DNA of 64,000 nucleotides, from positions 7,006,001 through 7,070,000 of the forward strand of contig CM106586.1 in assembly GCA_048013815.1 (NCBI GenBank). Reading direction: 5' to 3'. Positions 34,921-47,242 of the stretch are shown piece after piece. A program made the translations under genes and the position numbers. Each line of letters starts with the position of its first letter. The stretch's first letter is position 1. The stretch comes from Setoptus koraiensis (lineage: Eukaryota; Arthropoda). The notes below the pieces were generated by a model. The model was given only the letters and a program-made list of their open reading frames with translations. It was not told the origin of the DNA and ran no database searches.

Positions 34921-36330
34921 TTCAATTCATGACATTATGTGAACCGCAGTCCAGTGACATTTGCTGCAATAGTGATTATTATCATCATAAGATGCACTGG
35001 CATGCATGTCAAACGAAGCGCCCTATTGGAAAAGAAGTGTCTTGGTGCCCTTCGAAAGTAACGAATTGAGAGCGGGACAGATGACAGATGTAATGCAATA
35101 GGAAAATGTAGTTTGTGCTCGGATAATGAATGAAAACTTGAATTGCTGCACCAGTTTTCATGTGTGCCAACATTGTTTGCCTATCTATGGCATCTCACCA
35201 GTAAGCGAACTAACGTGACAAATGTGGCCATTTTTAATCATTAGCAACAAGTGCAATTACTAACCATTTATCTGTATGTGTGTATGTTATTATTTATTGA
35301 CTGTCCCAGTCATTTAATTATGACTGAACAAAACCACTATTTGTATACTTGATTACTATGTTGCCACGATAGGCCTTCAATGATGATGGGAGGCAGACAG
35401 TTGACAGTTGTTGTTGTTGTTTCACAGGCTTCAATTGTCACCTAATCTACCAGATAGACGATCAACACACAATCAAATTAATGAGAATCAATGATATCAA
35501 TTGATGTGTCGTTATCTCGACAGCCAAAGATAGTGAACTGGTGATATTTCTAATCTAGTTTACAACACTAACCTAACACAGCCCAAACGATGTCACTCAA
35601 AACAACAACAACAACAACTATGAGGAAGGGGTGTCGAGACAAGTAACGAGCTGCATTTGCAGTCGAGAGAGCTCGCTAAGAATGAGCAAAAAGAAAGAGA
35701 GCGAGACAATACATGCAATATTGTTCGAATATCGCGTTGGCTGCCGAGAACACCAAATTATTTGGATATAAACATTGTCAGATAAGCACACATTCAGAGG
35801 AAGCGGATTGGCAAGTCGCGCGAGCATTTGCAAGTTCAAAGGTCAGCATTGTCTTGCTTGTTAGTGGCAGTTGTGCCGTTATGATTGAAACATGAAAACA
35901 AGCGGAAGTTCAACAATACACTCACCTTGACAAGTAGTTTCAGCGAAGAAGCTCGCGTATGCCGCTCGGTTGCAATATACGCCGACAGACACATCAACAG
36001 ACGATACATTTACTTTGCATTTACTTGTGTGTTCGTGTCTCACAACAAACAAAACCAATTCAATTGATAAAACACGAAAACAATTGGCATTTGGCCGCTC
36101 CGGAAAAGCAGCCAACGAAAAGCGAGAGCATTCCTCAACATCGCAACAACATATTTACAACAGCAACAAAAAAAAGCAATCTTCCATTGATCTGCTCACA
36201 GTACAAATGACAATTTGGCCAGCTATTTGCAACGACAGCAGCCAGTTAATTAGGCCCAATATTTCAATATCAGCATAGCATTTTCAGAAATTTCATTTTA
36301 CGCGCCAGCTACAAGCCACAAGTAGAAACA
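34921..36330. other. Intergenic region after bursicon
   Basis: No convincing gene. Overlapping short ORFs near 35885-36278 are Asn/Gln/Thr rich and lack motifs. The right end is the 5' flank of the small secreted-peptide gene. Confidence 0.5.
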
Positions 36331-36609
36331 ATGTCCAAACAATCAATATATCTGACCCTAACAATACTCATTCTGTTGAGTCACCTGTCGAGCATCTGGG
36401 CAGCGGCCATCAAAGTGAACGTGCAGCCAGGAGTGGAGTATGCGCCGGCCGAAGCGGCAAAAAATTCGTCGTCGTCGTCGTCTTCGTCTATGTCGTCGCT
36501 GATAGAGGCCAGCCTCAAGCACGGTCTGTCGAGCCTATTGGAATTTCAGCGGTCCTCACTGATTAATCCCGAACAAAACATTGGTCATATGGTTTTGGCG
36601 CGAAAATAA
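36331..36609 (+). CDS. Small secreted peptide, family unknown
   Basis: A 92-residue ORF with a good signal peptide (YLTLTILILLSHLSSIWA, cleavage before AIKV). The mature part of about 66 residues has a run of eight serines, an amphipathic stretch SLIEASLKHGLSSLLEFQR and ends MVLARK. There are no cysteines and no GKR amidation site, so a classical amidated neuropeptide is not supported. A precursor cut after single basic residues is possible. It sits 1.4 kb after bursicon and 2.6 kb before the first GATA gene. I do not recognise the family. Support is the signal peptide and a start well placed after non-coding DNA. Confidence 0.55.
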   Translation: MSKQSIYLTLTILILLSHLSSIWAAAIKVNVQPGVEYAPAEAAKNSSSSSSSSMSSLIEASLKHGLSSLLEFQRSSLINPEQNIGHMVLARK

Positions 36610-36977
36610 GCACATCAAGTTGCGGCTAACGACGAGCTCGCATCGAGGTTTGGTGCAATGAGGCTCATTAACTATACAGATGTATATATCCATCTCCATT
36701 TCTAGTCTAATATTTTAGCGTCAACCTACAGTGACCATTGGCAAACAAACAACACAAACAACAACAGCAACAGCAACAAGTACGATATAATAATAACATG
36801 TCATGTATACTATATACATCATCTGTGAGCCAGTGGGCGAATGGCAAAAATGTGCAAAAACAAAAAATAAAACGATGAAAAAAAGTAATAACAAACGATA
36901 AGTTTGACTCAAGTTGGACTAGTCGATGGCGTTCGCTTGCTCGATGGACTTGCTCGATGTGAGCACTAATGAGGAAG

Positions 36978-37020
36978 ACTAATGAGCAAACAAGTTAATT
37001 TTGTGTGTTTGCTCATTAGT
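36978..37020. repeat. Perfect 14-bp inverted repeat with 15-nt loop
   Basis: The arms ACTAATGAGCAAAC (36978-36991) and GTTTGCTCATTAGT (37007-37020) are exact reverse complements around an AT-rich loop. A further partial copy, CACTAATGAG, lies at 36964. Confidence 0.85.
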
Positions 37021-39162
37021 GCAAGTCCGCTTAGCACCGGCACTGGACTAGAGACAAATCAAAGCGACACTGAAGAGAACGGAAGAGCAAACACGGCCTA
37101 CAGTAGGCGCCCAAGACCAGTGCAAATGTCAGCCAGCTCTGTGCCAACATAAATATGATATTTCGGTATATTTTATATTGAACAACAACAACAATATTAT
37201 TTGTGTGTCAATGCGGTTTGCAAACAAAACCAGCCAAACAAATTGTTGTTAGAGCCGCTTTGCAGTCACTTGTTGCTCATCTTGTTGCTGCACTTGTTGT
37301 GCTCGTCTAAAAACAACAATAAGTGACACAAGACGCCCGAACTAATTATATATTATTAATAAATACACTTGCTTATAATTAATTTGTTGTCGGGCCGATG
37401 CGAGCACAAATACGGCGCACACACAAAATACAACAATATACCGAAAAAAAAATTCATGAAATAATCTGTATATACCGGTATATATTGCATTGAATACAAT
37501 ATGTGTATACGCAGCAGCAGCAGTGGCTGTAATCTTGTGAAAATCTTGCTGGGATGTACTGTATTAATACTCTAAACATCCATCGTGAGCACCAATGTGA
37601 TCATGTGGAGGAAATGAATGTGAAAATCTCTCATGAGCATTATTGTTGTGATTGTTGGCATTGCCAATATTGGCAATATTGGCTCGATTTATTGGTTAGG
37701 CAGAACTATCGTTTGCCGGCAAGCGAGCAAACAACACAATGCTGATCATTTCAGATAAAATTTGCGATGATAACAATATTACAACAATAATAATAATATT
37801 GATATCACTACGAAAATTGGCACCAACTGTTGGCGCTGCCGAAAGTATAAGATGAAAGATAAATGGTTCGCGTTCGTGCTTGCGCATCAAGATAATCGGA
37901 AGCGGCCATCTTGATACTGCGAGCGAATAATCGCAACTATCATCGCCACACTGGCGCACTCGATGGCATTTGGCATATATCAATCCATATATATCGATAT
38001 ATTTTTGAGTATATAATTAGGTATTAGTATCAAGTATAATATATAAGTATCAAGCATAATATATATACTTGTATATAGCAACATGTGTGCATTGGCGAGC
38101 TGGTGGCAAGCGACTTTGTTTGCCATTGTGACTGGCTTGCGTTTGGCGTAGGCCGAAAAGGTGGCACTGGGTGTGCTGCGCATGTTGGGGCGGCAAATAG
38201 TCGAGATTGTAAAAAAGATACCCGATAAATGGTTGGCATGGTTGACAATTGTATCATTTTATCGCCTACTCAATCTCACACAATATATCAAAATATATCC
38301 ACTGATAGGATGATTTCTCTGTGATTTCTCTGTGATTTCTCTATGATTTCTGGCCAACCAAAGAGTGGAGTGGCGCGTTGAGAGGAGCGCGCAAAGTTTG
38401 CACATCCTCGCATTTCATGTCATGTAACTGCGGCCAGAAGCGAGAGATGATCGATCCAGATAAATGCAAACGCTGATAATGATAACCAATGCGAATATTG
38501 GCTTATCAAGTGGTTGTGTATGTATCATTTGTTGTGCACGCCAGAATAACAACAGCAACAACAACAACAACAACAATCGTACAATCTCTCATAGTTGGCG
38601 CTTGAGGTGCAAGAGTAAAAGCTCGGCTCGGCTTAGGCCGCGAGCTTATCCGGCTCAATCTGTCCAATTTGTGTCTCTTGTCTGAAAATACTCTAAACAC
38701 AATAATTAATATATATATATTGAGAGCATTATATCGAGAGTTTAATTGTTGTATTTTATATATATTGTATAGTGTAATTGCGAGCGCCACCGGCACCACC
38801 GACGGCTCGGATCCTTGCTCCTTCTTCTCTGAATGTTCATCTGTTCATCTCGCTGCGATTGGCCATTATCGCTCGCTTGCTAATTGATAAGAAGCGCCAG
38901 TTATCACTCATTATATCACTGCTAGCTTGCTGGCTGGCTGGCTGCCTGCTATTATTATATCACTAGATCGCCAAATCAAATCAAATCAAATCAAATCAAA
39001 TTGAGCGAATAATTGAATCATTATTATTATTATTCAATCAGCATTATATCAACATATATCATCTTGGCCGTATCGCTTTACAATACAACACACACACAAA
39101 CACATACAGCCAACTATTACACACAGCGCAACTATTATCTATTTTAGGCCTGATTCACTGAT

Positions 39163-39167
<5 letters not shown>

Positions 39168-39194
<27 letters not shown>
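39168..39194. repeat. (CA)n microsatellite
   Basis: An uninterrupted CA run 30 bp before the ATG of the first GATA gene, probably in its 5' UTR. Confidence 0.9.
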
Positions 39195-39197
<3 letters not shown>

Positions 39198-39223
39198 CAC
39201 ACTCATTTATTGACATCCGGCCA

Positions 39224-42062
39224 ATGATTTCCAGCCATCAGTCTAGCCAACAGGACAACAGTGGCGGCCAGGGCGCCACTCAGAATGGTCAACAGCAAGC
39301 GACAGTGGCGTCCGCTCAGATGCAACCGCCGGCCGCGCAACCACCGGCCCCACTACAACAACAGCAACAACAGCAGCAGCAGCAACAACAACAACAACAA
39401 CAACAGTCCAGTGGTCAGCAATCTAGCGCCGGAATCGCACAGGTGCCCCAATTGAGCGCCAGCCTGGTCAGTGGCACCGCGCAGGCCCAACAGCTTCAGG
39501 TGGCTGGAAATCCCGTTCTTGACCAGGCCAGTGGTGCCCAACAGCAACAACAGCAACAACAGCAACAACAGCAGCAACACCAACAACAACACCAACAACA
39601 ACAACCGCAGCAGCAGCAACAACAACAACAACAGCAACAACAGGCCAACATTCAGCACGATCACAGTCACCACAACAACAGGAATCACCCAGCCGACAGC
39701 CGACACCATCAGCAGTTGACGTCGCCCCAGTCGCACCACCAACAACAACAGCAACAACAACAGCAGCAGCAGCAGATTATTCACCAGCAGCAGCACCAGC
39801 AACAACAACCAAATGGCAACCACGATCACCACCACCAACAACAACAACCACCGCCGCCGCCGCCGCCCTCACAACATCAGCACCACCAACACCAGGCACA
39901 CCACCAGCACCAACAACAACAGCACCAGCCACACCAACAGCAACAACAACACCAGCCACATCAGCACCAGCATCAGCAGCAGCAACCACAGCAGCAACAA
40001 CAACATCACCACCACCACCACAGTCAACAGCATAACGCCAATCAGCAACACAACACAAATCAACACCAACAACAACAACACCAGCACCACCATCAACAAC
40101 AGCACCGCCAGCCGCATCAGCAGCAACAGGTGCATCATCCGCACCAGCAGAACAACATTACGCTAAACGATCTTTGTTACTCGTTGAACGATGACCATCA
40201 TCTCCATTTGCCGTTGCCGTTGCCCGTGTTGAGCGCGGCCAGCGCACTGACCGGTGGCGCAAGCGGTGGCGCCACCCAATTGATGGCCCTGGACAGCGGC
40301 AGCGGGCCCGGCGGCCAGCAAACTGTCCAACAACAAACACTGACAACGGGCGGCACGGGACCCGGCGGCGCGGGAGCCGGTGGCGGCGCAACACACACTC
40401 AGGATCTATTGAATGGCAACTCTCACCAGGTGCAACAGCAGCAGCAGACGGCGGGCGCACAAGTGTCCGCGGGCATAACGGTGGCCGCACATCATCACAA
40501 TTACTGGCCGGTCGGGATGGCGGCGCTGCCGGCGGCCAATTCGGTGGTGACGGCGGCCGCCTACGCAGCACAATTGGGCGGCTCCGAGGACGAGCGCGAA
40601 TGCGTCAATTGTGCGGCCACACAAACCCCGCTGTGGCGCCGCGACCAAAGCGGAAATTACCTGTGCAACGCGTGCGGCTTATACACCAAGACCAACGGGC
40701 AGAACCGGCCCGCCACTAGGCCCCACAAGCGAATGTCCACGGCGCGCCGGCAGGGCATGAGCTGTACAAATTGCACGACGCAAACAACAACCCTATGGAG
40801 GCGCAATAGTCAAGGTGATCCGGTTTGCAACGCCTGTGGACTGTACTTCAAGTTGCACAATGTGAGTATATTCTGTTTGACGTTCAATCGATTGGCAACT
40901 GTCAACTGTCAGTTGTCAATTGTCATTGGTCGTGCGTGCCGTGTTCAAATCGCATGACATGTCGCTATAGTCGCCGAGCGGATCTGTCACTAGCGAGTTG
41001 CCGAGATCAGCTGTTTGCGTCAGTTTGCGCGCGCGTCGCATGACATATGTCACATGACACATGACATGTGTCAGCTGATCGCAAGCTGCGATTGTAAATT
41101 GTAAATTGATCGGCAATTGTGGCCGCCACCTATAAAGCCTATAAAGCCGCTCATAAATAATGGTAATTAATCAATTAACCGATTCTTTCGCCGTCGCCTC
41201 ACCCGTCGCCCCACCCGACGCGCCCGACGCCCGCCGCGCGCTGACCCGATGCGCCCGATGACACAATTCGCCCGACGCACACCCGCGCAATGACGCGATG
41301 CGCACCCGATGGCACAACCACCCGGACCGGAAATGGGCGCAGCAAAACCGACCGCTGGCCATGAAAAAGGACGGCATACAGACGAGAAAGCGCAAGCCCA
41401 AGCAACCGGGCAACCCGGTCTACACAGTGACAAACTCATACGGGATGACGCACGCGGGCGACAGTCACGTCATTGTGTCCAATCACACGCCCAATCACTG
41501 TCACCAGCAGATTAGCGGTGGCCCGCCGCAGCAGCAGCAGCCACTGGACACGCAGCAAGCGTCGGGGCAGCAGCAGCAAATGCCCAGACAGCAGCAGCAG
41601 CAACCGCAACAGGTGCCCCAAGCGGTGGGTACGGGAGTCGGCGCGGGCGTGGCTGTCCCAGTCGAGGTGGTGTCGGCGCCGCCAGCGGGCGCACCGGCAA
41701 GTGCCACGCCGACAGCAACGGTGACGCCGACAGGTTCAACTAGTCAGACGCAGCATACTCTTGCGCATACCATTACAATGGAACAACAGCAGCAACAACA
41801 GCAGCAACAACAACAACAACAACAACAGCAGCAACAACAGCAACAACATCAACAACAACACCAGCAGCAGCTACAGGCAGGCAGCCTGGCGAGCAGCCAG
41901 TCGCTGGTTAGCGAGCTGAAAATCGAGCCGAGCGATCCGGTGATCGAAGAGAGAGAAATCCAGCAGCAACAACAGCAGCAACAACAGCAACAACAACAAC
42001 AACAGCAGCAGCTCATATTGAGCGGCAACAACGGCGACGCCGAACAGCAGCGACCTCTATAG
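39224..42062 (+). CDS. GATA transcription factor A (GATA-4/5/6 class), two zinc fingers
   Basis: Exons 39224-40861 and 41343-42062, phase 0, encode 785 residues. Two GATA fingers of C-x2-C-x17-C-x2-C form start at about residues 460 (CVNC...LWRRD...CNACGLY) and 514 (CTNC...LWRRN...CNACGLY), joined by a short linker ([14 protein letters not shown]). The basic C-terminal extension [19 protein letters not shown] matches the GATA-4/5/6 (pannier/serpent) class rather than GATA-1/2/3. Such factors bind WGATAR sites and control endoderm, heart, blood and epidermal fates. The N-terminal 340 residues are mostly Gln/His runs, and the C-terminal part after the fingers also has two long Gln runs. The intron falls at KLHN/QNRP. 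AATAAA is at 42099, only 37 bp after the stop. Gene B follows 0.8 kb later. Confidence 0.92.
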
Positions 42063-42098
42063 TGTGTGTAGTATAGACGCGACAGGTATAGGCTTTCG

Positions 42099-42104
42099 AA
42101 TAAA
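42099..42104 (+). terminator. AATAAA polyadenylation signal of GATA gene A
   Basis: Canonical hexamer 37 bp after the GATA A stop codon. It supports a short 3' UTR and separates the two GATA genes. Confidence 0.7.
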
Positions 42105-42242
42105 GCGACTAATTTACTTTGATTTAATTTGCTGTCGGCTCTCTCGGCTGGCGTCGTCTGCGGCAACTTGCAACAGCAACTGCAAACAGTCTCGACACTC
42201 TCGTATTTATGTATTTCATTCCCTCTATTTTATCCCTTGGCG

Positions 42243-42244
<2 letters not shown>

Positions 42245-42287
<43 letters not shown>

Positions 42288-42559
42288 GCGTGTGTGTGTC
42301 GCCGCGATGCCCTACCTACCCGACGAATTGTGCGCCACTGCGCATGAGCACAACCACAAATGTACAAACAAACAGACAGACGGGCAGGCAAACAAACAAA
42401 CAAACAAACAACCAACAGCCAGTGAGCAAATAGTTGCAGTTGATTACAGTCGAATGAGTCGAGTTTCGCAGTTTGCTGCCCGAGTCTATCCATTCCATAC
42501 ACCTGTCGGCGCTGCCGTCTGTCCCGTCTGTCAGCTTCTCTGCCCTCCCCACTGTGTGC

Positions 42560-42601
<42 letters not shown>

Positions 42602-42771
42602 GCGTCGTCGTCGCCCGGCTTTTGCCCGCCGCCGCCGCCGCTGTCCCTCTGTCGTGTGTCGTCGTGTTGTTGTTGCTGTTCATACTATTCATACTATCAG
42701 CACAAACATTTATTTGCAAGGAGAACTTCTTTTCCTTTTTCTTCTTGCTTGTGTGTGTGTGTGTGTGTGCG

Positions 42772-42813
<42 letters not shown>

Positions 42814-42860
42814 TGTGTGAGTGTGTGTGCGCGCGCGTGTGTGTGTGTGTGTGTGTGTGT
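42245..42860. repeat. Cluster of (GT)n tracts between the GATA genes
   Basis: Three long GT tracts (about 42245-42298, 42554-42602 and 42750-42860) occupy much of the 770-bp space between the GATA A poly(A) signal and the GATA B start codon. They extend an open frame upstream of the B start, but that stretch is Val/Cys repeat and should not be read as protein. Confidence 0.9.
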
Positions 42861-42870
42861 CACAATCATT

Positions 42871-45800
42871 ATGTCATCGCAACAACAATCAATCTATCAA
42901 TTGGCCAACAGTTCTGGTACAGTTATCTACGACGATAATAGCGCAGCAGCGACAACAAACCAACAACAACAACAGCAACAACAACATCATTACCACCTGA
43001 ACCAACAGCAACAGCAGCACCCGTTCACTAACAGCGAACAGAGCAACGGCAGCAGCACCAACGGCACTCCCCATCAACAACAAGTGGCCCCAACAGCAAC
43101 ACTAGCGATTGTCGAATCACAGCAGCAGCAACAACAACAACAGCAACAACAACAGCAACAACAGCAACAACAACAACAACAGCAGCAACAACAACCACAC
43201 TCGACGGCGACCGCAAATCACCTGTCGGTGGGCGACTTTTGTTTGCCTATAACGGACGCGCATCATGCAAATGCGGCCTTCACAATAGCCTACGGACACT
43301 ATTTATACAACAACCACCACCACCATCATCTGGCAAGCCATGCCGTCGCCAACCATGCCCACCACCACCACCACCATGCGCACCACCATTTGAGCGCCGC
43401 AGCGGCAGTGGTAGTTCACCAGGTATCGTCGGCGGCGGCCGCGGCAGCCCAGCATCAGAGCAGCAACGCAGCGAGCGCCAACAACAACAACAGCAACCAC
43501 ACCAACAATCACAACAACAACAACAGCAACCACAAAAACGGCAACAACTCAACAAACAACGGCTCAATTTCATCTCACCTGTCGTCTGCTTCAACGACCG
43601 GCCACAGCAACAGCAATAATCAAACAACAAATAATTTGAGTATCCAAAGCAACGGCTCGTCGCTTACGTCACCTTCAACGTCGACTTCCACATCCACGCC
43701 GAGCGCTCAACAAGCGAACCAGCAAACAACAACAGCAAACAACTCATCGTCATCGTCGTCATCCTCTGATTCTGTGCGCTCCTCAGGCGCCCCAATTCAC
43801 TCAGCCACTCACTCATCTCACCTAAACAATAATCAATTGCACGCACTGGGCCCGTTAGGCGGTTGCGGCTCGTCGTCGTCGTCGTCTAATATTGTTGTCA
43901 ATAGTCTAGTAACAAATAATATGAATAGTAGTAGCAGTACAGCACACAATAATCACGGCTCGTCGTCGGCGGCGGCGGTTGCGGCGGCCGCGGCCGGAAG
44001 TTCGGCAGTTGCGTCCGCAGCGGTTGCCGCCGCCGCTGCAGCGGCCGCCGCGGCAAATCTAGCCAACACCAATAGCGTCAATTTGTTGACGGCGACGGGT
44101 AACCATTCTATTAGCAACCACCATCATCATAGTCATCATCATCATCCCTTGCATCACACTAATCATCCTACTCTGCAACAGCAGCAGCACCAGCAACATC
44201 CGTTACATCAATCACACCAATCGCACCTGCACCAGCATCATCAGCACCAGCAACAGCAACAACAGCACCAGTCGCACCTTCATCACCACCATCAGCAGCA
44301 CCAACAGCAGCAACAGCAACAACAACAACAACATCTCCAACAGCAACACAACCAACAACAACAACATCAGCACCAACAACAGCACCAGCACCAGCATCAC
44401 CAGCACCACCTAAACCAGCAGCAGCACCAGCCGCACCATCATCATCACCTGAATCATCTTAGCCAGCAGCAGCACCATCAACAACAGCACCAGCACCAGC
44501 AACAACATCAGCACCAGCAGCACCAGCATCAGCAACAACAGCAGCACCAGCATCATCAGCAGCATCACCTGAATCATCATCATCATCAATCTGCCGCCAT
44601 GGCCGCCGCCGCCGCCGTTCACGTTGGCGGCCAGGCGGCCTCTTCGGCGGCCCATGCGGCCGTTGTTGCGGCCCACAATTTGGCCGCCAGTGCGGCCGGT
44701 CACCATTGGCCGTCGGCGTCGGTGGCCAATTCGGCCGCGGCCAGTGCCGCTGTGGCCGCCTACGCGGCCCAATTCGGGTCCGAGGGCGGCCGCGAATGCG
44801 TCAATTGCGGCGCCATCAACACGCCCCTGTGGAGGCGCGACGTTGGCGGCAATTATCTATGCAACGCCTGCGGGTTGTATAGCAAAACTAACGGAATGAG
44901 CCGGCCCGCCATCAGGCCACACAAGCGAATGTCGACGGCCCGACGACAGGGAATGAATTGTCATAATTGTCAAACTCAAACAACGACATTATGGCGACGC
45001 AACAACGAGGGTGACCCCGTTTGCAACGCCTGTGGACTGTACTTCAAACTGCATGGGGTAAGTGAGTGCGTCGAGCTCCGACGCAAATTCCAAACAATTC
45101 CGACTGGTCGCAGTTCCCGTTCGAAGCCGCTCCGATTTCGATTCAAAGCCGCTCCGATTTTGATTTGAAGCCGCTCCAATTCCCGTTCGAAGGCGCTCCG
45201 GCTCGAGCCGATTCCGACAGTCGATCGGGCCGAATGGCCTGTGTCGTCTGTTGCTGTCGTCGTGTGTCGACTCGACACTGTCGAGCTGTGGCGCAACGCC
45301 AGCAACAGCTCGGATATTTCGCCGTAATTGGCTCACTGACGGCGCAATCGATCGATCGATGGAATTTGCATTTTCATTTGTCTTTGTGTGTGTCTGTCAG
45401 AATTGTCTGTCGGACCAATGATACTTGCTGTGCGGCGTTTTTTGAACACCGATCTTGACAGCTGATTCGGCCGATCAATCTATAATTAGCGCGCCTCACT
45501 CAATGTGTGTGCGTCTTTGCATGTTCTTTGTATCAACGGGCAACCAAACCAATTATGCAATGCACAATGCGACCAATGTCAACACAACCGCCCACGCACA
45601 CAATGCAATACACACGACAACAATATTGGCTACCTTATATCAGTTGGTTGTTGCGCGAATCGAAGATAAAACGACGACGACCAATAAATGGTCAGTTATC
45701 ATTGTGTTTACAAGCCATTAGCACTCTCTAATGGCTCTAATGGCTCTAATCGCTTTGATCGCTCTAATCGCTCTAATTGCTAACGGCTCGCTCGCAATCA

Positions 45801-46850
45801 CCTGTGCCGGTGTCGTGGCATGATATATAAAATTATATAATGCTGTTTGTTTGCCTCCACACGCCAGACACTTCACCTATACCATGCTGTGCCATGCTGT
45901 GCCATGAATTCTGTTTCGTGTAGCTGTTTCGCTGGTCGCACTCGGGCCACAATTTAATATATGATGTTAATATATATTAGTATATATTGATATGTGTTAC
46001 ATAATAATAAGAGGCAACAATGTCAGCCGAGCCACAGACGAGCTCCACTGACCAGTTACTCAACAGTGACAGTTGTGAGTCGCGCAAGCCAAGAGCTTGC
46101 GCTGACAATATTTAAATGACCTATAAATAATGGCAATATCTGTGCGCAGTTGGCCTGGTGCAAGTTGCAAGCAAATCTCTACCATTCAGACAGATTTGAT
46201 ATTTTAATCACGTAACCGGGTATGAGCATTTGAGTGTGTTTGAGCTGGAAAAGTTGCTCTCTGTTCATGGTCACGACATTCGGTTTGCCGGTTGTTGCAA
46301 TGACCGCTCGCCAGACAGCTTGAAGTGAATTTTGAATATTGAAGTGTCGATAGTAATCATTGTGGTCGCGCCCAAACTAGATAATCTCGCCAGATTAACC
46401 CAACGAACCAATCATATTAATAGATAATCCTTGTATCGCTTCCTTCTTCAATAATATCAATTCGTATTCAATGCAATCATGGCTATCGCTCGTTATAAAC
46501 AATTGTATCGTGGTCGCGCCGAACAAACAAAACTGTCGCCAACTGCACACCATCGACCAACAACAAACCAACAACCGACCAACAACCATCCAACAACCGA
46601 CCAACGACCGACCAACAACCGACCAACAACCATCCAACAACTACCTCGACAACAGGTGAACAGGCCGATGGCAATGAAAAAAGAGGGAATTCAGACGAGA
46701 AAGAGAAAACCCAAACAACCCGGCAACAGCGTCTATTCCATAGCCTCCAGTGGTGTCGTGAACGCTTTAAACGGAGCCCAATCGGGGGCGAACGGCATGA
46801 GTGGCAAATATCACCATTTGTCGGCCACTCCAACCAACGATCACGATTAA
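42871..46850 (+). CDS. GATA transcription factor B (GATA-4/5/6 class), two zinc fingers
   Basis: Exons 42871-45057 and 46656-46850, phase 0, encode 793 residues. The fingers begin at about residues 643 ([15 protein letters not shown]) and 697 ([15 protein letters not shown]), each C-x2-C-x17-C-x2-C, followed by [24 protein letters not shown]. The intron lies at KLHG/VNRP, the same place as in gene A, so the two are tandem paralogs. I chose the ATG at 42871 because the open frame upstream is only (GT)n. The first 600 residues are low complexity: Gln, His, Ser, Asn and Ala runs, including Ala blocks seen in repressive or dimerising domains. The C-terminus is short (about 60 residues after the intron) and lacks the long Gln tail of gene A. 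Confidence 0.92.
45120..45207. repeat. 22-bp minisatellite in the GATA B intron
   Basis: Four clear copies of a 22-bp unit (TTCGAAGCCGCTCCGATTTCGA and variants) start 60 bp after the donor site. Confidence 0.8.
46540..46640. repeat. ACCAACAACCG tandem repeat at the GATA B 3' splice site
   Basis: Eight or so imperfect 11-12-bp copies of CCAACAACCGA/CCAACAACCATC end 15 bp before the acceptor of GATA B exon 2. They replace the usual pyrimidine tract with a purine/C-rich one. Confidence 0.8.
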
Positions 46851-47156
46851 CCGTTATCATGTAACTCCTATAGATAAAGAGTATAGAGAGAGAGAGAGAG
46901 AGAGAGACAGAGCGAGAACGAGAGAGAGCAGGGCAAAGTGGCACGCATATTCACGCAATACAACCATTATAGGACAACACGACACCTAGTGTAAATGCCC
47001 AGTGTATAACTAAAGGGAAAATATTCAAACATTGTAATTAGCGATTTTCAATTAGCGAGCATTAATTGGCGGCCACACTACTACTACTACTAAACTACTA
47101 CTATTACAAATAGACAAACAAAAACACAGCACAGGGCGACCAGTTTTCAAATGCAA

Positions 47157-47242
47157 ATTTCGAACGCGAATTCTGAATGCGAATTCCGAATGCGCGTTCC
47201 GAATGCAAATTTCGAATGCGAATTCCAAGTGCAAATTCGAAA
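47157..47242. repeat. 13-bp minisatellite
   Basis: About seven copies of a 13-bp unit close to GAATGCGAATTCC/TTTCGAACGCGAA, immediately followed by (CTCTCG)n. Confidence 0.8.

Larger units (their letters stand above)
36610..39223. other. Intergenic region upstream of the first GATA gene
   Basis: No gene seen. It holds a perfect 14-bp inverted repeat (36978-37020), a TATATACCGGTATATA palindrome near 37472, an 11-bp GTGATTTCTCT repeat near 38308-38350, AT-rich TATATA stretches, a short CAA repeat near 38548 and a (CA)n tract at 39168-39194 just before the GATA start. Confidence 0.5.

Noticed and set aside
36331..36609. Bursicon beta (Pburs) as the gene next to Burs
   Set aside because: The small secreted peptide has no cysteines, so it cannot be a cystine-knot subunit.
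39353..39847. Minus-strand poly-Leu ORFs opposite the GATA Gln runs
   Set aside because: They are antisense shadows of CAA/CAG repeats in the GATA coding exon.
42064..42870. Upstream extension of the GATA B frame by about 270 residues
   Set aside because: Most of it is (GT)n read as Val/Cys, and it begins right after the GATA A stop and spans that gene's poly(A) signal. The ATG at 42871 is a better start.
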